In this document: piece by piece, positions 1 to 10,100 of the stretch
How the letters are laid out: every line of letters starts with the position of its first letter
Numbering within the stretch: the first letter of the stretch is position 1
DNA from: Porogramme epimiltina
Lineage: Eukaryota > Basidiomycota > Agaricomycetes > Polyporales > Polyporaceae
Direction: 5' to 3'
DNA: 20,461 nt
Assembly (NCBI GenBank): GCA_900155495.1
Contig: FTLJ01000684.1
Span: 1-20,461 of the forward strand
The notes under the pieces: generated by a model
Told to the model about the DNA's origin: nothing
Database searches by the model: none
What the model saw: only the letters and a program-made list of their open reading frames with translations
Made by a program: the position numbers and the translations under genes

Positions 1-2
1 CC

Positions 3-113
3 GTGACGGCGCGGCGCGCGCAGCAGGTCGTAACGACGCTCGCGCTGCTCGACGCGGTCCGCGCGCACACGGCCGGGGTGCTCTCGCGGTTCGTGGTTCT
101 ACATGAGCTGTGA
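3..113 (+). CDS. Possible C-terminal end of an unidentified protein (partial, runs off the left edge)
   Basis: The third forward frame is open from the window edge to a TGA at 111-113 and gives about 36 residues. The segment is rich in Ala, Leu, Val and Arg and looks helical (for example LARAs and LLDAVRAHTAGVLSRF), ending in FVVLHEL. The base composition is very GC-rich compared with the sequence after about 290, as expected of a coding end followed by a 3' UTR. I do not recognise the family, and no splice site could be tied to it. It could also be chance: GC-rich DNA often leaves short frames open. Confidence 0.33.
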   Translation: MTARRAQQVVTTLALLDAVRAHTAGVLSRFVVLHEL

Positions 114-611
114 TGCTTCCAGCAGGCGCCAGACGACTCCTTGCGCGCAGCCCCAGGCTGTGCTTCGCGCCGAAGGACGCAATGCCGAGCAGGGCCCGTT
201 AGTGAGCTGGATGCGCGGTTTGTGGAGTGGCCCGGGGAGGAGTACGGTGGCGGGACTCGGACGCGGGTACTTGTGTGGAGAGAATGACAAGACAGGCCTG
301 TGGGACTTATCCTCGGCTTTGGTTGACGTTGGATGTTCATACGGGGCCTGTCACGCATTATTTTGTCCTTTTTGGCTGTAGGATGAATATACCCCTGTAG
401 ATATCTGTGAGGGTTTGGGTGAACGAAGCTATCTTGTAGAATCGGATCCGGCGGGGTCGTCCCCGCGGTACAACAAGTGACGATGTACATGTCATGACTT
501 TCGTATAGTCACGTGACACAGATTTTCTCAAGCGCTTAGCGCATACTTGGTGGGCGAAGTCCCTCACTTCTTCGTGTTTCCTCTATCCTCACCCGGTTTC
601 TTCCTCGTAAC
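114..611. other. Intergenic region upstream of EBP2
   Basis: No convincing gene is seen. The left part is likely the 3' UTR of whatever ends at 113. The right part is the EBP2 promoter and 5' UTR. It holds the E-box palindrome at 509-516 and a pyrimidine-rich stretch (about 567-610) just before the start codon, common ahead of fungal starts. No clear TATA box was seen. Confidence 0.5.
509..516. promoter_or_regulatory. E-box palindrome TCACGTGA in the EBP2 promoter
   Basis: The 8-bp palindrome TCACGTGA contains the CACGTG core bound in fungi by bHLH factors of the Cbf1/Pho4 kind. It lies about 96 nt before the EBP2 start codon, a usual distance for a promoter element. Function here is inferred from position and motif only. 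Confidence 0.4.
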
Positions 612-2111
612 ATGTCGTCTAAGCTCAAGGGAAAGAAATCACTAGCTCCTACCACCGTCCTCCAAAAACCTAAAGGCAAAAAACCTGCGCAATCAACCAA
701 GTTAATTGAACGCGCTGCAAGCTCCTCGGAAGAGTCAGAAGAGGAAGCGGACGAGCTAGCCGACGACGCTGGAGAGGGCGAGTCCGCATTGGAAGACGAT
801 TCAGGTGACGACGACGATGACGAGGGCTCAGAAGATGAGGAAGACGAGGACGTCGACGAGGCAGGCATGGCGAAACTCATGAAGGCGCTCGGTGAGGACG
901 GTCTGGACGATTTTGCGCAAGAGCAGTTACGTGCGCTGGCTGAGAGCGGAGATGAGAGCGGGAGCGCAGAAGAGGACGAGGCAGAATCGGGTGAAGAGGG
1001 TGAAGAGGGTGAAGCGGGTGAAGCGGGTGAAGTGGGAGAGGATGAAGAGGACGAGGAGGACGAAGATGAGGACGAGGCCGACATTGCGATGGACGCCCTC
1101 TCGGACGATGACCTCCTGCATCCAGACGCAATGCCTAAGCAGAAGGTGGAGATAGACAACAAGGTATGACCCGTACAACCTCATGCTTCATCTATGCCTC
1201 ATGGAACTTGCGTCCGTTAGAATGCTATGGAGCGCATACGGAGTACCATCGCCCTCAGCCCGTCACTTCCATGGACGGAGACCCTGACAGTAACGTACCC
1301 CGAAACAATTGACGTCGATGTTGACGACGACCTCAACCGCGAACTCGCATTGTACGTCTCTTCCCTATCTTTACCTTCCTCTTGTGTATTCATCACAGTC
1401 TGGCATTAGCTACAAGCAAGCTCTGCACGGCGCGCAGGCGGCGCGCGCCCTCGCGCAGAAGCACAGTTTCCCGTTCACGCGCCCCGTGGACTACTTCGCG
1501 GAGATGGTCAAAAGCGACTCGCACATGGAGCGCATCCGGCAGCGTCTGCTCGACGAGAGCGCAGGCATGAAGCGTGCCGAGGATAAGCGCAAGGAGCGCG
1601 AGGGCAAGAAGTTTGGCAAGCAGGTCCAGCTCGAGCGCATCCGCGAGCGCCAACAGAGCAAAAAGGAGGTCGAGGAGCGGCTCAAGGGCCTCAAGCGGAG
1701 TGCGTCGCGTTTTTCCTCTGTATGAGGTGGTGTGCTGATGACCGCGCTTCTTGATTCCCTTCGGCAGAACGCAAGGGGGCACTGGACGGCGGCGCAGACG
1801 GCGACGACGACTTCGATGTCGCCGTGGAGGACGCGATCGCGGACCGCCCTTCAAAACGCGCCAAGCCCGGGGCTGGAGGCGCAGGAGGGAAGTCAAAACT
1901 GCCTCGTAATGCGCGCGACAAAAAGTTCGGTTTCGGTGGTGCAGGCCGGCGCTCAAAACAGAACACGAAAGATTCGACGGACAGCTTCGTTCAGCGCGGC
2001 GGGCCGGGAGGCAGAGGTGGCAAGGGCGGCAAGGGGGGTAAGGGTGCCAAGGGGGCGCCGCCGAAGCGCCCCGGTAAGAGTAGGCGGATGGCGCAGCGGA
2101 GTCGAACATAG
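612..2111 (+). CDS. EBP2: rRNA-processing protein EBP2 (nucleolar, 60S subunit biogenesis)
   Basis: Four exons fit: 612-1163, 1221-1351, 1410-1699 and 1768-2111, giving about 438 residues. Introns are 57, 58 and 68 nt, all GT-AG. The second junction restores RELAFYKQAL exactly, which fixes the splice sites. Residues 1-37 are basic. About 38-175 form a very acidic Asp/Glu/Ser region. The conserved EBP2 core follows (MERIRSTIALSPSLPWTETL, VTYPETIDVDVDDDLNREL, then DYFAEMVKSDSHMERIRQRL). After it comes a Lys/Arg/Glu coiled coil and a basic Gly/Lys/Arg tail (GGKGGKGGKG). EBP2 family proteins work in the nucleolus in 27S pre-rRNA processing and large-subunit assembly, in yeast with Rrs1. Order of acidic arm, core and basic tail matches the family. 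The ATG at 612 is the first in frame after a pyrimidine-rich leader. Identification is firm; the acidic arm is variable. Confidence 0.93.
990..1040 (+). repeat. 9-nt in-frame tandem repeat in the EBP2 acidic arm
   Basis: About five imperfect copies of a nine-base unit of the form GGTGAAGNG encode GEE and GEA/GEV triplets. The tract is in frame, so copy-number change would lengthen or shorten the acidic arm without breaking the protein. It is followed by further GAGGAC-type acidic codons. Confidence 0.7.
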
Positions 2112-2711
2112 GCTCGCCACCCGTGCGGTAGTTGGGGCATGACATGTTGTCGTCCGCGGTGTACATGTGTAGTGGAGACCGTAGCACATTTGCAACCCAG
2201 TGCTTCGGACTTGCTCAACGCGTATGCACAGAAAGTAGCGGGATCCCGCAGCCCCAGGATTTATCAACACAGGGCGCTGGCAGAATGCTTAAAAGTTCTA
2301 CCAATGACAATGTGAAGGGTCAGAATGGTCGATTGTCGCTAGTGGGGTAGGCCACTGTCAACGGTAACTAGCTAACATACGGCGGCGGCGGGGAGAAGTG
2401 AGGTATTTATGGGTGTCGCTATCTCTAGTATCCGGTTCAAGAGCAAGAAGGTATTGTATTAGTACAACAGATGCACGAGCCTCAGTGCGGCGGCCCTGGC
2501 CGGCGACCAGCAACTGCGCCAACTTCGACGTGTTACACAGGTTCACTGCGGCGTCAATATCCGGGGAGTGGGGGCTAACAACAAGAAAGCCACAACTCAG
2601 GCTTCTATCGGAGTCCTTCCAACAAACGCGCACCGCCCTGCACAGCTCGTTTGGAAAGCCGCACCGTCGCGTCTGTCAAATTCTGGCTTTCGGAAGCTGC
2701 TTGAGGGAAGC
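2112..2711. other. Intergenic region between two converging genes
   Basis: EBP2 and the DUF6534-like gene end toward each other here. I see only probable 3' UTRs. Open frames in this stretch are short, overlap on both strands, and show no family motif or splice-linked extension. Confidence 0.5.
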
Positions 2712-5096
2712 TTAGTTTCCTCGCGCTCGCGGGATTATCGCTGTTAGGATGATCCAATCCAACGGGGCGGGTGTGAGAAGGCAGACCGTCGCGACGTTAG
2801 CGCATAATCGTGATATGCCCCCAAACGAGATCGCAACAGAGAAAAAGACACGCACCTCTTCAGAGTAGCGGCTGGAGACCGAATGAGAACTCGCGAGAAC
2901 CGAGCGCCCGCCCGAGAGGGTCAACGCAGGGGCTGCGGCGTACGGTCCCAGATAGTCCGTGACGTCCATGGTCGCCGTGGTCGTCGTGTCGAGCGCGGCG
3001 TTCTCCGCGAACTCGACGGTCTGTGGGGATGACGTCATGTCGGATGGCGTGTTGGTGAGTTGGCACGCGGGCGATCTTCAGGACCCGCAGGAACGGGAGA
3101 CACATACCGTGATCTGGCTGCGGGCGGGCGGAGCCGCCTTGCGGTAGGACGATGGATGGAGGCCCGGTGGCATGCTGGAGAAGCGGGACGGGTCGGGAGG
3201 AGGCGTCGCGTCGAGCTCGGTGTCCATGATCATCTTGCGGAGGACCATGCGCGCGTTCAGGCTAGCACGCGGGTAAGCACTGGTCTCGCAGACGCGATGG
3301 CAGGGTAAGACTCACGTCGCCAACATTGAGTTCGCGTACACTACACAGGGAAAGGCAGGAAGTGAGCGAAGTAGGAAAATGTATTGACCCGCGACGCTTG
3401 GAACGTACCTTTAGACAGGATGTTGTGGAACGCGATCCATACCAGTGTGTTGGGGAAAGCGAGCTTTGTGACAAGCGTGAGCACCTGTACGATTCTGCTC
3501 CAGGTCCAATCAGCGCCTGCGATCCTCACACAGGTACCCAAGGCCAGAACGCGAGGAGGGAGAGAGGAAGCATGCGGCGCGGACTTACGCTGCGATCGCA
3601 CCCCGATTGACTAGGAAGATGATGATCTGGTTGAGCATCAGCTTCGTCCTGGCGGGATGATCACGGGTCGAGAATGATCCGTCAGTCAATATGATTACAA
3701 CCTGGACGGAACGGCAGCGCACGGAGCGCACAGCCGGGCACTTACTTGTGCCGGACAAGGCCCTTGTCGGACCAGAGGTACCAGCAGAGGACGACAGTGA
3801 TGGAGACGTCGACGATCATGCCAAGCACCCAGTTCGCCTTGAGCGGGTTCTGGCACAAGTCGAGGATCAGAGAACGTCAAGAAGATGGCGTATGCGTCAG
3901 GGCGTACTGTGACTTCTGGTCGTTCGGTGTCGGTCCACTCGGTATCATGGATGCTGAAGATGGCAGGTTGAGGATCGAAGACATGTAGAGTAGGAGGACA
4001 CACTTACACCTTTGTGAAAATGGCTGGGCGGCAGCCACGGCGCGGGTAAATCGCCAAGCGGTTGATCCTCCCGAGAAGAGAGACATACCAATGATCAACA
4101 CTATCCACCCGGTAAGATGATAATTAGGGATTGCCGATAGCTCGTGTAAGCAAAAAAAACTTACCCCAAGATGCAACAGCAAGGACACCCTTGGGAGTTG
4201 AAAGGTCGTAAGTCTATGGTATTGTGTGGCATATGAAATGATGCTTACGAGAAACGCCGGAATCCACCACCAGTGTGGCCGTACTGACGAGTGCGGTGAG
4301 CGAAGGCGAGGACAGAAGCATTCGACGAGGTCTTACATTGGTACATGCGCTGTATGAAAAATCTGTAGCGAGGGAAAATGTGAACAGGGATGTGTTGAAA
4401 GTTGACTCCTTACTCACATTTGCACGATGAGGACAACTGTGTACTGAAGGGATCATTCAGACGCATGCCTTTGGAGAACGGAACACTGTGTCACACACCG
4501 TGATGAACAGTTCAATCTGAAGTTACGCGGAATCAGCATCGAATGTACTGAGATCTCTCGACCAATATAACGCCACGTACTTGTGCGCTCCTGCATTGCC
4601 GAGGGGAGCCCAGTCAGTAGGATCCATATACACAAGCAGGGGTCAACATACAGAACCTCTCTTTGCAGAGCTGACGGGTCGTTGTAGTTCAAGATAAGAT
4701 AGAAATAGATCATGTGAGTGTCGAGGACAACTGTCGCTGTGTCCATTCCGCTGCAAGTTGAAAATAGATATGAACATCGCACGACGGAGACGGTGATATG
4801 CTTCGCTCACGTCACAGCACCAACCTGCACAGAGGTTAACGTTAACAAGGGCTAGACACTGCACGACGGTTGCTCACAGCCATCTTCAGCAGCCGAGAAT
4901 CTTTCGGGAATTTCTCGAAATAGTACAGTGCCTGCAAGACGGTGAAGCCGTAAAGACTGAGGATATTTCAGTATCGGGTTACATGTTGAACTAGCAAACA
5001 AGCTCACGCAGCGGTTATGACGGTAGAGATGAGCATAACCCCGTAGGAGCTCCCGAGCTCCGTGGGGGCACCATCGAAGGGAACGAGGGTGGACAT
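2712..5096 (-). CDS. DUF6534-like seven-helix membrane protein, 18 exons
   Basis: Reading the minus strand with phase-checked GT-AG junctions gives exons 5096-5008, 4956-4878, 4824-4811, 4750-4652, 4590-4581, 4516-4499, 4443-4418, 4362-4337, 4283-4249, 4189-4165, 4100-4010, 3953-3908, 3849-3746, 3648-3589, 3494-3409, 3340-3316, 3261-3108 and 3020-2712, about 431 residues. The product has the pattern I know from basidiomycete DUF6534 proteins: GVMLISTVITAALYGFTVLQ, then LDTHMIYFYLILNYNDP, VVLIVQIFFIQRMYQLRPHW, WVLGMIVDVSITVVLCWYLW, LTLVTKLAFPNTLVWIAFHN and ILSKVYANSMLATLNAR before a hydrophilic tail. Function of the family is unknown; a receptor-like or transport role is only guessed from topology. 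The exon at 3953-3908 and the 3' end are least certain: a possible intron from 2861 (GTGCGT) to about 2742 would end the protein after SEER. Confidence 0.8.
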
Positions 5097-6066
5097 GGCG
5101 CGGCAAGCGAGGGACCAGGATTGCGCTGGTTGGAGCTCAGACGAGCGGGCGAGGATATATGTATCTATAGGGATCTAGGGAGGGTTCGTTGATGCAAGCG
5201 AAATCAGCGTGATGAACATAAACCTTCTTTCTCCCACTGCTCACTTGGTTCTGCGCTAAATGGGCATCTTCATTGCATCCATGCAAATGTGCTGACGGAC
5301 GTACGCGGTGTCCGAAGCATGATGGGGCGAATCATATTTGTGGTGGCTTGGACCACCTGACCGCGAGATATTTTCTCATCGTCCAATCTCGGGCCCGGCC
5401 GAGTTCATTCCAATTTCCGGCGCACACACGCACCTTTCGTCGTGTGGTCATATTGTGGTTTGCAGAATCAAAGAACTGGGGCGGCCGTTGCGAGAAGAGG
5501 TGCCTAGCCCGTACCGTTGGGAATACGGGGCTCGCCAAGGTGGGAGCAGGTCATGACGCGAATAGACGCATGACCATGTCAAAGGGCCAGCAACGGACCT
5601 GCCGATAGAATTAGTGAACAAACAGGCCTTGACAGTTCGCAGGTGAGATAAAACGAGACCTTGCGTTCGCCCATTGGACAACAACCCGGATGGCAGTCGT
5701 CAAAGACTAAAATCGCTTCAGGAATCAGCCCTCAGGGTTTGACCTGGTCTGACACACACGTCGATATGATGCCAACGACGTACCGCCAGCCTAGTCGTCA
5801 AGTTCTCCACTTCTTGTGTTGTATCATACGAGGTGCTGTTATTTCCGTCTGAGACCAAAAGCGTTCGCATGTGTCCAGGTGCCAACTATCGCTGTCTCTC
5901 GCAATGAGTAGTGAATAGGCGCGCGTGTCCTGGGAAGTCCAGGAATGTCTGGGGACGACCGCCCACGTCCTCCTTCTCCATCTTACACACCGACCGCCAC
6001 GACCAGCCCGCCCCTGTAGCCAGCCGCCGCCAGTACAAGTCTAGTGTCGTACCCCCACACATCGCC
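5097..6066. other. Divergent promoter region between the DUF6534-like and TRIR-like genes
   Basis: This 970-nt stretch separates two genes read outward. Nothing in it looks coding: frames are short and lack motifs. An AT-rich block at 5153-5170 lies about 60 nt before the minus-strand start and may serve as its TATA region. An inverted CCAAT (ATTGG) occurs near 5673. A pyrimidine- and CCGCC-rich leader (about 5960-6060) precedes the TRIR-like start. Confidence 0.5.
5153..5170 (-). promoter_or_regulatory. Candidate TATA region of the DUF6534-like gene
   Basis: On the minus strand this block reads as alternating A/T (CTATAGATACATATATCC) and sits about 60-75 nt upstream of the start codon at 5096. 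The surrounding sequence is GC-rich, so the block stands out. No strict TATAAA is present. Confidence 0.3.
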
Positions 6067-6741
6067 ATGTCTTCCTCGTCAACGCCAGTACCATCCAGCG
6101 GGTATGCTTCTCCTGCCCACTCGTCCGCCGCCCCTACCCAGCCCAATCATAATAAACCTAACGCTGCCCCCAAATCGAAACCGGTCAATGTCTTTTCTAA
6201 CGACGGTTCGTTCCTAGAGCGCTTTCAGCGACTCAAGAAGGTACGCCCTTCTCATCACGGACGTGCCGCAGCGCCGAGTTCCTTACCGTAGTCACGGTCT
6301 ACTTAGGAGGAGGATGAGAAGAAGAAGCAAGAGGAAATCGTTACAAAGTATGTGTCCTGAGGCCCTTCTCTGGCCGGATCTTAACCATTCTTATCGTTCT
6401 GCTGCGTCCGCAGGAAACGAGAGTTTGACAGCCGTTTCGTGAGTAGCATCGTTGCCCTTTCGGCCTCCCGACGAAATGTCTTACGATTGTTGTGTCAGAA
6501 AAACCGGGGCAAGCGCCGTTCTCCTGATTCCGCGAGCTCAACGACCCCTGCCACAGAGAACCCAGCCAAGAAGCCTAAGGTGGACGAGCCCCTCAGTGAG
6601 TCCTTCCCCGCCGTCTCCAAGTGCCGCAGTCGGTTCCATGATATTGAGCGACGAATAGCCCAGTACCAGAAAGAACTCCAGAACTATGCCGACAAGAGCT
6701 TGAAAGACAGCGGGATTGGTGTACGGCCGCTCGTCAAATAG
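6067..6741 (+). CDS. TRIR/C19orf43-like protein (putative telomerase-RNA-interacting RNase homologue)
   Basis: Exons 6067-6240, 6307-6347, 6414-6438 and 6499-6741 give 160 residues. Two family landmarks are visible. Near residues 41-58 is NVFSNDGSFLERFQRLKK, like the NLFANDGSFLELFKRK of human TRIR. At the very end is YQKELQNYADKSLKDSG then VRPLVK, like the terminal TRPLVK of the human protein. Between them lie a Lys/Glu helix, KREFDSRF, and a Lys/Arg stretch (GKRRS, KKPK) that may be a nuclear localisation signal. The N-terminal 40 residues are Ser/Pro/Ala-rich and probably disordered. Human TRIR has been described as an exoribonuclease that binds telomerase RNA; whether the fungal protein does this is unknown. 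An in-frame 63-nt segment, 6596-6658, has intron ends and may be removed, giving 139 residues. The downstream gene converges on it. Confidence 0.8.
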
Positions 6742-7137
6742 TCGGGAGAGTGCGGCCAAGGAGTTTATCCGTGTCAATAATGTTGTGTTTAGGAGGACCT
6801 TGTACGTTTTCAGCATGTGTTTCCAGTCTGCTATCGTATAGTTTTCGAGAATTGATAGTTCATCTATAACGTTACCGCCACGACCGCGTGTGTCATTGTC
6901 AATGATACCCAGTGAGGCTCGGTGCCTACGTGTTTTGGGGTAACTACATATATGGCATATATTGATCACTTCCTCCGGACACCCATGACCTTCTTGCCCA
7001 CTCCATCGTCTTCGTTCTTATCCATCATTGCCACTTCGGCAATCCATTATGTGTCGTCTTCGACGAATTGTATCCACCCTTCGTGTGGACGCAAAATGAA
7101 TTCCGCGCTCACACCGTCATTTTTAGCAAGCTTCGCA
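6742..7137. other. Short intergenic region between converging genes
   Basis: The TRIR-like and Artemis-like genes end toward each other across 396 nt. The stretch is more AT-rich than the flanking exons, as expected of two 3' UTRs. I see no gene or RNA structure in it. Confidence 0.5.
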
Positions 7138-10100
7138 TTACGCCACTACCTCCTCGGCCTCTTGGCTCTGTAGACATCGTAGACGGGGGACATACTGCCC
7201 AGGCCTCAGCTCTCCCTTGGCCCTATGGGCCTCAAAGCCTGCCCGTATCGCCTTCACCCGCGCCTCCGACTCCTCGCCAGGGCTCTCGTCCTGCGACGGG
7301 GAAAGTAGCGGAAGGAGCAGCGGCCTACCCACTGCCCTCTCACTGCCCTTGCGTTCGGGGTCGTCCAGACGGCTCTTGTGCCTTGAAGTGTTGCCCTGCG
7401 GTGCTGCTAAGTTGGAGCCCGACGCATCCGGCTTTGGTACCGGAACAAGATCTGCCACCGACGCCGTCATCGTAGTTGAGAGACCCGCACTTGAACCTTC
7501 ACGTGTGCCCTTCTTCTGCGGTTCGCATGTGGCCACTCGCGCCTTGAGGGCGGGAGGCACGGCCAGTGGCGCAGCGAGGATGGATCCTTTCGACGCGAGC
7601 CGCGCTGCAATCCGTTCCTGCTCCCGCCGGAGGTGAGCCTTGCGCTCGCTGCGCGGCGTGCCGCGCCCCGGAGCTCCAACTCCAACTTCGGCCGGCACCC
7701 GCCTCCCATCGCCTTCTTTCTTCCCGGCGTTGCGCGCCTGATCCTGAATGCTGCGAGTGGTATGTTTGGACGCCTGCGCGGGAAGTGTGACCACCGGCCC
7801 TGGAACGCTACGGGGCTCGTTCGCTTCGTCCAACTTCTTCTTCGGCGACCGCACATCTGACAACCTGTTCACGATCGCAGCGCGAACGTTCGTAGCGGTC
7901 CTCGCGGCGGCGGTGGCGGCGGCGGTACTGGCTGTCCCCGGGACGGGGGCACGCACTCCCACCGCCCGCGCGCCATGAGGCGCGTGCCCGTCATCGACTT
8001 CCATCTGAACCAGAGCATGAGCTTCGTGCCTTCCGCGGGGCCCACCGGGGGCGTGAACGTTGAGCGCGGCCGCCAAACTCCGTGAAGCTTCCCCTTCTAC
8101 GCTTCTCCTGCGGGTCGCCGCCTCAGCTGCCGCGCGACCGGCGCTGGAGGACGGCGCGGCCGCAGCTATTGCATCCACATTAACTCCCGTTTCCGATGCA
8201 AGTTTTGCGTTCGCGCCAGTGCCGTACTCCCGTTCTTGCGCACACTCGACGCTCGCTCGCCGTCTTTTCGGGCTCCGACCCTCCGGTGCAACGTCGCATT
8301 CGACGTCGATTTCCAGCGTGGCGTGCGATCGTTTCCGGCCTCGCAGGTCGACGACAGGTTTTGGGTTCGAGCCCCTGTTCTGGCCCAGGGACGCCTTCTG
8401 CGAGCCCACGCTCTTGCGCGGGGGAAGACGGAGCGGGAGAGCGGAAAGTGCGGGGGCACGCGTCGTGTGGACGGCAACTGGAGGACGCGCGCGGCGCGTT
8501 TTCGTGTCGGGAGTGAGAGGCATGGGGATAGGGGTGAAGTCGGCCTTAGCCTTCTCTTTGCCCTTAACCTTGCCAGCTGAGAGCTCGATTGGTGAACCGA
8601 GGCCAAGAGTCATCTGTGCACGGCGAGGCGTGCATGGCTGGGGCTGGTCGTTCTCGTCGGGAGCTTTGAAGACGTCTTGTGTACGTGTACGTGCACGCGG
8701 TGTTTGGTCCTCCGGGGGAGGGGAGGACGAGCGCAGCCAGAGTGAGAGGTCCTGCGAGTCACCACGCCGCGAGGTGGGGGTGAGGGGCATACGTGACGGT
8801 CCCGCTAAGGGCTGGCATTGCTGCTGCGGCTGTTGGGTTGCAGAAAGCGGGGAGGACGATGAGGCTTGCGACCCACGCAACGCCCGGTGCGCGCGCTTGT
8901 ATGGGGTGCTTGCCTCGTCCGCCCAGAGGAAGTTCGCCATCGCTTCGTGATCCTTCTCGTCGTCGGAGTCCGAGTCTGGTTCCGGCGAGCGCAAGGCCTT
9001 GGGTACCGAAAATGAAATGCGCGCCATTGCGGCTCTGGATTCCGCTTCGCTTGCCCGCCCTTGGAAAGCAGGTTTCTCGGGGGCGCGTGCCGGAGACGAT
9101 GGAAGTTCTGTGTCGTTGCGTCGTATAGGCTTCGTGGTCTTGACGGTAGTATTGGATTGATAGCGACCGTCGATGATCTGTTCCACGATGTTGCGATACG
9201 GTTCGGGAAGGTACTCCTTAAGGGAGTTGAGCTTCCTCTTCATGCGACCGCTGTCCGCCCATTTCTCAGCTATTTCCCGCGCACCGGAACCTTCGAGATT
9301 CTGGAATGCGACGTCCTCCTTTGTCTCTATACCACTCCGAACTGCGGCATTAAGCTCTGTGAAATCCGTGGGCAATGTTGAGGCGCAATAGGACGATGAC
9401 GAGTCGTCTGCAAGACATCCTGCGAACATCGCTTTCATACACAATGCATCAAGCCCCTTAAGGGTGGGATCAAGCGTGTTTGGAACCACGCGGTGAGGCT
9501 TGAACAAAGCCACAAACCTACGTAGTTCGGGGAGGGGCGAGTGCCGAGCGAGCGGAACCAGCTGCAAACAGCAAGTCAGAAGTCAGGAGCGGTTGCTATG
9601 TAGGCGGATCGAGAGACTCACTAAGACGTTGACTTGTCTCCCGTCTTGTAGCTGCTGTCGAGTGTCCTTGATGTAGCGTTGCCACGTTGTAACATCCATG
9701 TTGACTGGATTAACATAGACCACACGATGGCCGTCGGGGGTGTGGGCCTCACGGCCGTTGACGCGGACACGCTCGCAGCGCTCAAACCGCTCACAGGCAT
9801 GAAATCGTGTGCTCTCATTACGCGTTACTATCGACTGAAGGAAGGGATCGCCGGAGAGATGTGAGTATACGCCGTGCTTATAGCGGTCAATATGGATCTA
9901 ATGGCAGCGTCAGCAGTTATATTATGCTTTTCGAGTGACAATACTCGCCTTCTCGCCGAATGTACGCGAAATCGCTTTGTAGATCTCCTCGTAGCCCCAT
10001 GTCCACAGGTTGAGAAAGAAGCGTGTCGACGAGGGATATAACTGCATTAGTGAGGCAAGCTCTGTCGCGGCGTCGTCCTATCAACGTGTGGTTAAGTATT

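Noticed and set aside
536..1162. Minus-strand open frame opposite EBP2 exon 1, mostly Ser and Pro
   Set aside because: It is the complement of the acidic GAG/GAC tract of EBP2; the composition is an artefact.
2398..2715. Open frame of 105 codons between the two converging genes
   Set aside because: It lacks motifs, has a competing open frame on the other strand and lies where 3' UTRs are expected.
4835..4846. 12-bp palindrome GTTAACGTTAAC in an intron of the DUF6534-like gene
   Set aside because: It is short, AT-rich and overlaps the probable branch-point region, so chance or splicing constraint explains it well enough.
8060..8950. Long plus-strand open frame of 296 codons opposite the Artemis-like tail
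   Set aside because: It is antisense to a low-complexity GC-rich exon whose frame is fixed by conserved motifs upstream. It has no recognisable domain and is Ser/Arg/Ala-rich in the way expected of a mirror frame.
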